A stretch of DNA of 32,223 bases, taken from an uncultured Eubacteriales bacterium (GTDB taxonomy: Bacteria > Bacillota > Clostridia > Oscillospirales > Ruminococcaceae). The notes below the pieces were generated by a model. The model was not told the origin of the DNA. It did no database searches and saw only the letters and a program-made list of their open reading frames with translations. Positions 17,841 to 26,526 of the stretch are shown here, one piece after another; the stretch's first letter is position 1; every line of letters begins with the position of its first letter. The position numbers were made by a program, and so were the translations under genes. The stretch lies in the NCBI GenBank assembly GCA_959605275.1, contig CAUHFD010000007.1:1-32223 (forward strand), in the 5' to 3' direction.

Positions 17841-17927
17841 AGGATGATATATGCAAGCTGTACCGGGAAACAGAAATGAATAGCTGCAAATATGATAGGG
17901 CTGTTTGCATAAAAAGGAGAGAATCTA

Positions 17928-20054
17928 ATGAAAAAATGCCGTTTTCTAATATCTTGTATGATCGCTATTGTGTTTGTGTTTTCTTTTGGTGTATCGGCGG
18001 CAGTAGATTATCCGGTCGATGTCCCGTATCATACATATATTTACAATACGGAAAACAAACCCGTAGCAATTCCTTCAGCATTTACAGTAGAACGTGTTGT
18101 TACCGGCAGCCAGATTACTGATCTTGACTTTAACAGCTTGGGTGATATTTATAATAACGGTAATAGGCGGCTCTTTATTTGCGACAGCGGCAACAACCGT
18201 GTGATCATAACCGATTTAGACTTTAATACGCTTGCTGTAATTTCTGAGTTTACCCTTGACGGTACAGTTTCGTCTTTGTTGAACCCACAGGGTGTATGGG
18301 CAAACGAGAGTTTGTTGTATATTGCTGACACCGGCAACCATAGGATCGTCTCTTTTGATATTGATCAGCAATCGGTGACTCCAAAAAAAGTATTCGATCA
18401 GCCTAAAATATCGGTTTTAGAGGATGATTTTGAATATTCGCCTGTAAGGCTTACTGTTGATGCTACACAAAAAATGTATGTGATAGCTTCCGGTATCAAT
18501 CAGGGGATTATCTGCCTGAATGAATATGGAGAGTTTCAGAGTTTTTTAGGTGCACCAAAGGTTGAACCGAATTTTTTTGAAATGATTTGGCGTAAAATAG
18601 CGACAAAAGAGCAACTGGCCCGCATGGAGAGTTATGTCCCTACCGAATATAGCGCTATCACCATGAACAGCTACGGATTTTTATATGTAACTTCGGCCAC
18701 CTCGAACAGTGTGCCGGTCGGCAAAATCAACAGCGACGGCGATAATATTCTCACAGAACCGAGACAAGGCTGGTACGGTGACGACCCCTATTTATCCCAG
18801 GGTGTCGAAGCGTATACCCCCTATTTTAACGATGTGGCGTTATATCATTCGGGGAGGATTGATGAGGACGTATACTATATCGCAGATTCCAAGCAAGGGA
18901 AAATATACGCCTATACAGAGGACGGATACCTCCTTTATGCCTTTGGCGGCACCGGAAGCCAGCAGGGGACTTTTTTCAACGCAAACGCAATTGAATATAT
19001 TTCTGATCATGCAGATGGCATCGGTCGGCTCATCGTTTCGGACGGAATCAAAGGTACCATAACAGTTTTAAAAGAAACAAAATTTGCAGCTGATATCCGA
19101 CATGCGATGTCAATGTATAATTTAGGAAAATATGATGAAGCAAAAGATGCATGGAATAAGGTGCTGCAAACCGCCTCGGGCTATATTCTTGCAGATATCG
19201 ACCTCGCAAAAATAGAGGTGCATAACGATCAGTACAAAGAGGCGATGACCCGCTTAAAAAATATACGGGATTACGATTTGTATACCGATGCGTTTGAATC
19301 ATGGCGTGATGACTTTATCAGAGATAATTTTGTTTGGATATTTCTGATATTGGCTGCGTCGGCGGTAGCTGTTGTTGTAGCTGTCAAATTATTCAAACGC
19401 AGTAAGCTCTACTTAAAAATCAGCCGTTCTCAATTATATAAGGGCTACCATTATGGTAGCTATGTTATGCTACACCCATTTGACGGATTTTGGGATCTGA
19501 AGCACGAAAAACGGGGAAATTTGAAATCTGCCTTGCTGATAGCCGTGTTGTTTTTCTTTCTGTATGCTGTCCGGCTGCAGTTTAGCGGATATGTGGCGAC
19601 AAAGACCATATCGGATGAGGTGAATGTTTTATTTGATGTTATTATGCTATTGTTGCCGCTTTTGTTTTTTATTATAGCAAATTGGTGCTTTACAACTCTG
19701 ATGGATGGCAAAGGCAATATGACGGATATTATTATTGCAACATGCTATGCGTTAAAACCTTATGTGGTTTTTGCTGTACCCATGTTACTGTTCTCTAATG
19801 TATTAACAGTCTCTGAACTTCCGTTTTATACCGTTTTTGACACCATTATATGGGGGTGGGTCATTTGTTTGCTGATTATATCCCTTATGGTCACTCATGA
19901 TTATTCTTTGGGCAAAACGATTTTGACCGTTATTTTGGTTTTGATTGGTATCTGCTTGATTATATTTATCATTTTACTTGTAATCAGTATCGCCCAGAAT
20001 ATTTATTCGTTTGTTTATAATTTATACCAGGAGATGACTTTTCGATCATACTGA
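17928..20054 (+). CDS. NHL beta-propeller / YIP1-domain membrane protein
   Basis: The 708-residue protein has a signal peptide (1 to about 24). NHL-type propeller repeats follow to about residue 385 (RRLFICDSGNNRV, LLYIADTGNHRI, VYYIADSKQGKIYAY, GRLIVSDG). A short TPR-like helical segment (about 386-455, NLGKYDEAKDAWNKVLQ) and a transmembrane helix (about 467-490) come next. The C-terminal YIP1-type domain (about 509-700) has several helices and begins MLHPFDGFWDLKHEKRGN. The propeller should lie outside and the YIP1 bundle in the membrane. AAGGAG before ATG 17928 supports the start. From memory, similar YIP1 proteins sit with DUF5696 proteins and sugar permeases in Paenibacillus and Clostridia, but no function has been settled. 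A scaffold or accessory part of the importer is an inference. Confidence 0.82.
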   Translation: MKKCRFLISCMIAIVFVFSFGVSAAVDYPVDVPYHTYIYNTENKPVAIPSAFTVERVVTGSQITDLDFNSLGDIYNNGNRRLFICDSGNNRVIITDLDFNTLAVISEFTLDGTVSSLLNPQGVWANESLLYIADTGNHRIVSFDIDQQSVTPKKVFDQPKISVLEDDFEYSPVRLTVDATQKMYVIASGINQGIICLNEYGEFQSFLGAPKVEPNFFEMIWRKIATKEQLARMESYVPTEYSAITMNSYGFLYVTSATSNSVPVGKINSDGDNILTEPRQGWYGDDPYLSQGVEAYTPYFNDVALYHSGRIDEDVYYIADSKQGKIYAYTEDGYLLYAFGGTGSQQGTFFNANAIEYISDHADGIGRLIVSDGIKGTITVLKETKFAADIRHAMSMYNLGKYDEAKDAWNKVLQTASGYILADIDLAKIEVHNDQYKEAMTRLKNIRDYDLYTDAFESWRDDFIRDNFVWIFLILAASAVAVVVAVKLFKRSKLYLKISRSQLYKGYHYGSYVMLHPFDGFWDLKHEKRGNLKSALLIAVLFFFLYAVRLQFSGYVATKTISDEVNVLFDVIMLLLPLLFFIIANWCFTTLMDGKGNMTDIIIATCYALKPYVVFAVPMLLFSNVLTVSELPFYTVFDTIIWGWVICLLIISLMVTHDYSLGKTILTVILVLIGICLIIFIILLVISIAQNIYSFVYNLYQEMTFRSY

Positions 20055-20077
20055 TAAATGGGTTTGGAGGCTTGACA

Positions 20078-22636
20078 ATGTCATTTGGGAAAAGAATCAC
20101 AGCCGTATTATTTGCTTTTGCATATATTATCCTGTCATTTTCCGGCTGTGGCGATCAGGCGAGGGAAGAAAACCGTATATTGGTTTCCTCTGTTTCACAG
20201 CCCGACAGCGATTGGATACAGCAACAGGAAAATGTTGTTTTAGAGAATGATACCGTCCGTTTCACGCTGGAGGCTTCTTCAACACACTTTACGGTCAGCG
20301 ATAAACGCACGGGACAGGTATATTCCTCTGTCGCTGCTGAAGGGATATCCTTTGGTGCGGATGAGCTTATGGCACGGTCGCGCTCTGAGCTGACACTGCA
20401 TTATTATGAGGAGCAGTCAGATGTGAACTATATGTACTCTGCTGTCGACAGTGTGGACGTAGGTAATTTTTCTGTGTACACAAATGGTACTGCTGTCCGG
20501 GTATATTACAGATTTGGTGCAATGGATGCGGTGCTTCCGATCGTACTTGATGAAGAAAACTTTAATCTGATATGTAACAGTATTCAAAACAGTGCTATCC
20601 GCCGCAGAATAGAACGGTACTATATCCTTTATTCAGAGCAGGATAAACCGGACGATTATGCAGATAAGCTGTCAGAGTATCCGCCACTTGCCAAGCAGCC
20701 GCTTTATATCATCGACGATAACCTGACAAATGGTGAAAAAAGCGATATCAGCACATACCTATCCGGTGCTGGCTATACGAATGAACAGTATCAGGCAATG
20801 CTGAAAACACTTAAACTTGATCTTTCAGGGCAGGAGGGTAACAGTGCAGGCTTTGTGGTGCCGATAGAGTATACGCTAAACGATGACGGATTTACAGCCA
20901 GCGTATTGGTTGATCTGATCGAAGAGAGAACTTCAAAATATAAGCTCCAGAAAATTGACTTTTTGGAATATTTTTCCTCGACCCAGGAAACGGACGGATA
21001 CTATTTTGTCCCTGACGGTTCTGGTGCTTTAGTAAGCTTTAACACCGGAAAGGAGTCGGTCTCTTTATCGTATTATGGTCCGGATTATACAGAAAACACC
21101 GAAGCAATCGAAAAAATAGACAAAAACTTGTCACTGCCGGTCTTCGGGGCTTCTATGAGCAGCGGCGGTATGCTGGCGATCATTGAGCAGGCCGAGGAGG
21201 TGGCACAGCTGAATGTCACCGCTTCAAGTGCCGCTGATCCGCTCAATCATATCCACGCTTCCTTTGCTGTGAGAAACATTGATGTTACGGATTATGGTGC
21301 CACCATGTCGATCCCGATCTATAACCTTTTTTCTGCGGAATGCATTTCTGTATCTCCAAAAATAAGATTTATACTGCTTCCAAAAGAAAAGAATAGCTAT
21401 TCCGATATGGCGGCGGTTTATCGTGAATATCTATTGGAACTCGGCATATTGACTGACAGCAACAGCTCCGATACACCGGTATATCTGGATTACCTTTGCA
21501 TGATAACAGAGAATAAAAATTTCTTAGGCATTCCGTATGTACAGAAAACCGTTCTTTCCACACTTTCTGAGATAACAAAGTCTGTATCGGCATTACAGGA
21601 CGCGGGGCTTGATAATATAGTTGTCCGTCTGCATGGATATGGGCCATCTGGATATGAGCACGGGGTACACAGCAAATATAAGCTGAGCGGAAAAGTGGGC
21701 TCACAGGAGGAGCTTAACAGGTTGAATCGGTTGCTTAAGGATACCGGCGGGCAATTGTATCTTGACGCAGATATGCAGTTTGCTTTTCACCGCGGGGATG
21801 GTTTCTCGCCGTCCAATGATGCTGCAAGATACCTGAACCGTATTGTTGTATATCGCGGTCAGTACGATATCGTTACCCGAAAGTTTTCTAATAGCTTGCT
21901 CAAATATTATATTTCACCAATGAGATACTCTGAATACACGACTGCTTTTCGCAATTCTTTAAAAAAGACGTTTGATAATACACAATACCCGGGACTCTCA
22001 TACGGCAGCACCGGGCTGTTATTGGGAGGTGACTATGCCAAAACGCGTGATATTGACAGAACAGAAAGCGTCCAGTATGTTGAGGCAGCACTCGCTGCTA
22101 CAAAAAAAGACGGTTTTCAGATGGCGTTTGATAACGGCAATGCCTATGTTTTACAATATGCGTCCCATCTGTTTCAGGTACCTGCCACCTTTTCGTTCCT
22201 TGATAATGAGGTCAAAGTGGTGCCATTTTATGAAATGGTGGTTTACGGGGCAATTCCTTATGCTGGTACACCCTATAACACTGCTTCTGACAGCATACGC
22301 TCGGTTTTAAACAGCGCTGCTTTTGGGTCGGCACCCTATGCGGCATTTATTACCGAGTCGGATTCCTTACTTGCTAATACGCAGTATGAATCCATTTGGT
22401 ATTCCATGCAGGATGATGACCGCCTTATGCAGTTTATATCCACGGCGAAGCGGATACAAACAATCGAAAAAGAAACTGCCGGCGCAGCCTTTGTTGATTT
22501 TGCGTATATAGCCCCTGATGTGACCTGTTCTACCTATTCCAACGGTGTGAAGGTATATGTGAATTACAGTAACAAGGAAGTTGCAGTCAACGGCGTAACC
22601 GTTAAGCCGCAGGAATTCGTCATAGGAGAAAATTAG
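20078..22636 (+). CDS. DUF5696-type lipoprotein
   Basis: An 852-residue lipoprotein with lipobox F-S-G-C and lipid-anchored C24. ATG 20078 is chosen because GGAGG (20066-20070) is seven bases upstream; the in-frame TTG at 20072 would leave only one base. The N-terminal part is beta-rich (for example NDTVRFTLEAS, FTVSDKRTGQVYSS), a pattern I associate with DUF5696. From about residue 467 (VYLDYLCMITENK) an alternating helix-strand region with IVVRLHGYGPSG, QLYLDADMQ and LSYGSTGLLLGGDY looks like a TIM barrel, so hidden glycosidase activity is possible. No catalytic pair can be assigned. It follows the NHL-YIP1 gene by 23 nt and precedes a permease pair that has no binding protein of its own, so it may supply substrate to that pair. 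Confidence 0.75.
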   Translation: MSFGKRITAVLFAFAYIILSFSGCGDQAREENRILVSSVSQPDSDWIQQQENVVLENDTVRFTLEASSTHFTVSDKRTGQVYSSVAAEGISFGADELMARSRSELTLHYYEEQSDVNYMYSAVDSVDVGNFSVYTNGTAVRVYYRFGAMDAVLPIVLDEENFNLICNSIQNSAIRRRIERYYILYSEQDKPDDYADKLSEYPPLAKQPLYIIDDNLTNGEKSDISTYLSGAGYTNEQYQAMLKTLKLDLSGQEGNSAGFVVPIEYTLNDDGFTASVLVDLIEERTSKYKLQKIDFLEYFSSTQETDGYYFVPDGSGALVSFNTGKESVSLSYYGPDYTENTEAIEKIDKNLSLPVFGASMSSGGMLAIIEQAEEVAQLNVTASSAADPLNHIHASFAVRNIDVTDYGATMSIPIYNLFSAECISVSPKIRFILLPKEKNSYSDMAAVYREYLLELGILTDSNSSDTPVYLDYLCMITENKNFLGIPYVQKTVLSTLSEITKSVSALQDAGLDNIVVRLHGYGPSGYEHGVHSKYKLSGKVGSQEELNRLNRLLKDTGGQLYLDADMQFAFHRGDGFSPSNDAARYLNRIVVYRGQYDIVTRKFSNSLLKYYISPMRYSEYTTAFRNSLKKTFDNTQYPGLSYGSTGLLLGGDYAKTRDIDRTESVQYVEAALAATKKDGFQMAFDNGNAYVLQYASHLFQVPATFSFLDNEVKVVPFYEMVVYGAIPYAGTPYNTASDSIRSVLNSAAFGSAPYAAFITESDSLLANTQYESIWYSMQDDDRLMQFISTAKRIQTIEKETAGAAFVDFAYIAPDVTCSTYSNGVKVYVNYSNKEVAVNGVTVKPQEFVIGEN

Positions 22637-22726
22637 TTTGAAAAAATGAGAAAGGGAGCGGTACCGGGCATAAAAAGCAGGTTTCGTATGGTTTTTATGT
22701 AAGCTTTGTATCGCAAGGGCGTTGAT

Positions 22727-23626
22727 ATGAAACGGAAAAAAATAGCGTTGTTTGAAAAAAGAGCATATTATGGCTATATTTTTATCGCTCCTCTTATTTT
22801 AGGAGTATGCTTGATTTTTATACCGAATTTGATACAAACCTTTCGGTTTTCGGTCAGTAATGCAGCTTCAGAGATCGGTGCGTCGCTCCGGTTTACCGGC
22901 TTTCATGCTTATAAAGAGGCTGTTACAGAGGACCCGAATTTTATACCGCTCTTATTGTCTAATTTACAGGATATGATTATCAAAATTCCGGTGATCCTTA
23001 TTTACAGCCTTTTTATCTCCACCCTGTTGAATCAGCGGTTTAAAGGAAGAATTGTAGCACGTATTATATTTTTTGTCCCTGTAATTTTAGCGGCAGGCGC
23101 TTTAAGCTCTACAGATAGCTTTGCATTATATTACAGCGGCACCGGTCAGGTAATAGACACCGGGATGGCTTCGGGGGCTTCCGCCTTTTCTGATATGGCT
23201 GCTTTGCTTTCTATGATGAATTTTCCAAGCGTACTCACGGGCATTGTTGTTGATGCTGTATCAAATGTCTATGAGGTCGCGCGCTCGAGCGGACTGCAAA
23301 TATTTATTTTTTTAGCAGGGCTTCAGGAAATTCCCGGCGCGATATATGAGGCGGCCGAGATCGAGGGATGCAGTAAATGGGAAACGTTCTGGAAAATAAC
23401 CCTCCCGATGATTAGCCCGCAAATAGCAGTAAACGCAATATATACAATTGCGGCGTTTGCCGACAGCGAGAACATGCTTTTGACATATGCCAGCGATCTT
23501 GCGTTTGGTGAAAATCAGTTCACGCTTGCTACGGCGATGAATATCATGTATCTGCTTGCGCTCGGGATCATCGTGATCGTGGTATTATTCATATTGAAAA
23601 AATTTACAGTCAATACTGAAGGATAG
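22727..23626 (+). CDS. sugar ABC transporter permease, MalF/LplB type (pair 2)
   Basis: A 299-residue permease starting at ATG 22727, with AAGGG at 22715-22719 seven bases upstream; the open frame extends to TTG 22706 without a better site. The first helix is YGYIFIAPLILGVCLIFIP. The ATPase-docking loop reads EAAEIEG from residue 208 with ITLPMISP. Between the middle helices there is a long extracytoplasmic segment (about residues 128-185, rich in S, A and G, for example DSFALYYSGTGQVIDTG) that the pair-1 permease lacks. It may contact an unusual partner such as the NHL-YIP1 or DUF5696 protein. Confidence 0.9.
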   Translation: MKRKKIALFEKRAYYGYIFIAPLILGVCLIFIPNLIQTFRFSVSNAASEIGASLRFTGFHAYKEAVTEDPNFIPLLLSNLQDMIIKIPVILIYSLFISTLLNQRFKGRIVARIIFFVPVILAAGALSSTDSFALYYSGTGQVIDTGMASGASAFSDMAALLSMMNFPSVLTGIVVDAVSNVYEVARSSGLQIFIFLAGLQEIPGAIYEAAEIEGCSKWETFWKITLPMISPQIAVNAIYTIAAFADSENMLLTYASDLAFGENQFTLATAMNIMYLLALGIIVIVVLFILKKFTVNTEG

Positions 23627-23638
23627 GAGAAATATGCT

Positions 23639-24544
23639 GTGAAAAACGAAACGAAACGGTTACATATTCGTTATAAAGTCGGAAAGATATTTTATGGCAT
23701 ATTGCGGTTTTTTATCATCTTCGGCTTGGGATTCATTATTTTAAAGCCTATCATAAGCAAGCTGCTGCTTTCTTTTATGAGCCCCAGTGACATTCTGGAT
23801 AACACTGTGCGACTGATCTCAAAAAACCCATCCACCTATTATTGGGAAAAAGCGTTTGAGCAAATGTATATGCCGGAAAGCCTGATTAACAGTGTTTTGC
23901 TGTCATTGCTCATTGCAATCGTTCAGACCTTTTCATGCACTTTGGTCGGATATGGGCTGGCACGATTTAAATTCCGCGGCAGAGGTGTTGCGTTCGCTTT
24001 TGTGATTATTATGCTGTTAGTACCTTATCAGGTCATAAGCATTGCACAGTACCAAAGCTTTGTGAACATGCAGATTGGGTCTTTTCAGTTTGTGGATACG
24101 TTTATGCCTCCTTTAATTCTTTCTTTTACGGGCTTGGGTGTCAGAGAGGGGCTTTATATCTATCTGATGCGTGAAATCTTCAAGAGTTTGGCTGTTGCAA
24201 TAGAGGAAGCGGCATATATTGACGGTGCCGGTGTTTTTCGCACTTTTTTCTCTGTTATGTTGCCCAATGCGCGAACCATGATCATGACTGTATTTTTATT
24301 TTCTTTCTGCTGGCAGTGGACAGATGTCACCTATACCTCTCTTTATTTGATCGACACAAAGGTACTTGCCAATACAATGAGTACGATTTTTATTAGGGTC
24401 GGCGTCCATTTTGACGATATCGGTACCCAATTTGCCCGTTGTGCCGCAAGCATTTTTATCGCTTTGCCGCTGATTATCCTCTTTGTGTTCTGTCAAAAAT
24501 ATTTTGTGAAAAGCATTTCACAAAGCGGCTTGTCCAGCACCTGA
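23639..24544 (+). CDS. sugar ABC transporter permease, MalG type (pair 2)
   Basis: A 301-residue permease starting at GTG 23639, eight bases after AGGAGA (23625-23630). The nearby ATG at 23634 gives only M-L-stop, so GTG is the real start. The docking loop is EEAAYIDG near residue 189, followed by VMLPNAR. It forms the second heterodimer with the preceding gene, 12 nt away. The following gene encodes an enzyme, and no ATP-binding protein gene is found in the window. Confidence 0.9.
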   Translation: MKNETKRLHIRYKVGKIFYGILRFFIIFGLGFIILKPIISKLLLSFMSPSDILDNTVRLISKNPSTYYWEKAFEQMYMPESLINSVLLSLLIAIVQTFSCTLVGYGLARFKFRGRGVAFAFVIIMLLVPYQVISIAQYQSFVNMQIGSFQFVDTFMPPLILSFTGLGVREGLYIYLMREIFKSLAVAIEEAAYIDGAGVFRTFFSVMLPNARTMIMTVFLFSFCWQWTDVTYTSLYLIDTKVLANTMSTIFIRVGVHFDDIGTQFARCAASIFIALPLIILFVFCQKYFVKSISQSGLSST

Positions 24545-24621
24545 TTACATGTTTTTAGTTTTTTACCTGCTGTTATGTATCGTGTACCGCTACAATACAA
24601 AAAGATTTGGGGAAGTTTTGG

Positions 24622-26451
24622 ATGCTTCAGTGGAATGATGAGGATTACAGAGCCGTACATGCTTTGGGAAACGGCCGAATGTGTGTATATGAAAAGGGAC
24701 CAAACATTTTGCAGCTTTTTGGTCCCACCTACAGCGTGCCGACAGTATTGGAATTATCGGTATTGCCTGGTGACACACAGGGCTTTACCAGCTATAGAGA
24801 AGAGGAGACTGATATCTGGCATCATGTGATTGAGCTGGAAGAAAATAAAACCTGTGAATTGACAGATACAGTGCATACAAAGCATGCAGCGTTTATCCGC
24901 AATATCATAGGAAATACACCGATCACTTTTATGATTCGCGCAAATGCGGCGCAGGACTTTTGTCGGTATCCGTCAAAAGTCACGGAAAAACAGTTCTTTA
25001 TCGGATATATTCCTGAAAATGTACCGTTTTATACTTATTGCAGCAATGAATACGGGGAGCAGGGATTCGTAAATGGGCATAGGTATTATGTGGTAATTTC
25101 TGTAACGGGGGATGCTGTCTGTACTTGGAATGAGAAAGAGTTGGTTTTCAGCCTAACACATGGTCAGTTGAGTATCGCTGTAGATGAGGATTATTGCCAA
25201 GCATTAAAAATTATTCATGAGCTGGAACAGAGCACTTTTGAGAAAATATTGCAACAGCGCAGGGCAACGTGGAAACGCTCTGCGCAAATAAGACAGTCAC
25301 GCTACGGAGAATCCGAAAAAAAATATGCTGGAGTGATTGATGATATTGCTGTGCTGATAAAGACACAACAGTCTGTTTCGGGCGGGGTTTTAGCAGGCCA
25401 TGCATATCATCTGGCGTATATCAGAGACAATTATGGTGTCAACCGCGGTCTGCTGGCAATGAAGTGCTACGAGGAATCAAGGAAGCTGTTGCAGTTTTAT
25501 GCGGATGTTTTTAAAAAGTACGGACAGATACATAACGCACAAGCCACAGATACGTTCGGTTTTCACATCCATGAGCAGGACGCAAGCGAGATCACCGGGT
25601 ACATGATTTTAATGGGTACAGATTATGTAGATGTCACTGGTGACAGCGCAATTTTAAGGGAAATCAAGTCGTTGCTGTGGTGGTGCGTGGAACAGCAGCA
25701 CTTTGCTATGAAAAAGGGTATGCTTCCATTTAATGGAGACGAAACCTATATTGCAGGCGGAATATTGCCCCGGTCCACACTTAATGATGCTTCTATGGAA
25801 GCTACGGTTTTGTATGATACGGCTTGCAGCAGGCTGCTGAAATATAAAGCGGAGATAGGCTGGTCTCCTGAACAGGAAAAATTGCTGTTTGAGGATCAGG
25901 AACAGATCAGGCGACAGTTTGAGGCTAATTTTTGCAGGGATGGAAATCTGTTTTGCAATCGCCCCGGTTTTTACGATACAGAGCCTGAAATCCGGTACGG
26001 CGTTCGGGTCTGCGGACATGGCATGGGATTGAGTGTCCGAAACGGCTGGGGTGATTATGTGTGCCCCAAGTGTGCAATGTCTAACGAGAAAAAGCCTGCC
26101 TTTTCAAATTATGGCGTTTCTTATCGGATCCCGGCTGCGCTGATGATGCCGCTTTTTGTAGGATCGGAGCTGATTCCGTTGAGGGAATACAGACAGGCAA
26201 TACAGTCGATAGTGACAGGGCTGATGGAACCACAAAAAAATGCCAAAAAGGTTGGATACGACATGGGTCTGGCTACATATGCTGTTCAGCGCTACCTGCC
26301 TGATTTATCAGAGACAATGTTAAAAAGCCTGCTGGGCTTAAGAGACGCCGTTGGGGCATGGACAGAATATTATGTGGAGGATAAGCCAAGCGGCTGCATG
26401 TACAGGCCGTGGGAGAGCGCAATCAATATTGCCGCCTTGCTTTCTCATTAG
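24622..26451 (+). CDS. six-hairpin (alpha/alpha)6 glycosidase-like protein, family not recognised
   Basis: A 609-residue protein from ATG 24622; GGGGAAG lies six bases upstream, and TTG 24607 is an alternative start. The N-terminal 200 residues are beta-rich, as in the beta-sandwich that precedes many (alpha/alpha)6 glycosidases. The rest is helical, with HLAYIRDNYG, which resembles the W-x-R-D region of GH15-like enzymes, then FNGDETYIAGGILPRSTLNDASMEA, which offers candidate acids (quoted in two parts: FNGDETYIAGG and LPRSTLNDASMEA). A pair of cysteines in VCPKC after GHGMGLS is unusual for a glycosidase and could bind metal. No signal peptide is present, so it should act in the cytosol on imported sugars. 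I cannot name the family or substrate. Confidence 0.65.
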   Translation: MLQWNDEDYRAVHALGNGRMCVYEKGPNILQLFGPTYSVPTVLELSVLPGDTQGFTSYREEETDIWHHVIELEENKTCELTDTVHTKHAAFIRNIIGNTPITFMIRANAAQDFCRYPSKVTEKQFFIGYIPENVPFYTYCSNEYGEQGFVNGHRYYVVISVTGDAVCTWNEKELVFSLTHGQLSIAVDEDYCQALKIIHELEQSTFEKILQQRRATWKRSAQIRQSRYGESEKKYAGVIDDIAVLIKTQQSVSGGVLAGHAYHLAYIRDNYGVNRGLLAMKCYEESRKLLQFYADVFKKYGQIHNAQATDTFGFHIHEQDASEITGYMILMGTDYVDVTGDSAILREIKSLLWWCVEQQHFAMKKGMLPFNGDETYIAGGILPRSTLNDASMEATVLYDTACSRLLKYKAEIGWSPEQEKLLFEDQEQIRRQFEANFCRDGNLFCNRPGFYDTEPEIRYGVRVCGHGMGLSVRNGWGDYVCPKCAMSNEKKPAFSNYGVSYRIPAALMMPLFVGSELIPLREYRQAIQSIVTGLMEPQKNAKKVGYDMGLATYAVQRYLPDLSETMLKSLLGLRDAVGAWTEYYVEDKPSGCMYRPWESAINIAALLSH

Positions 26452-26526
26452 GCACGAGAGCTTGACGGTATTTGCGGATAACACAGCAGATGAATCATAT
26501 GAGTATTATTTACAGGAGGTTACAGT

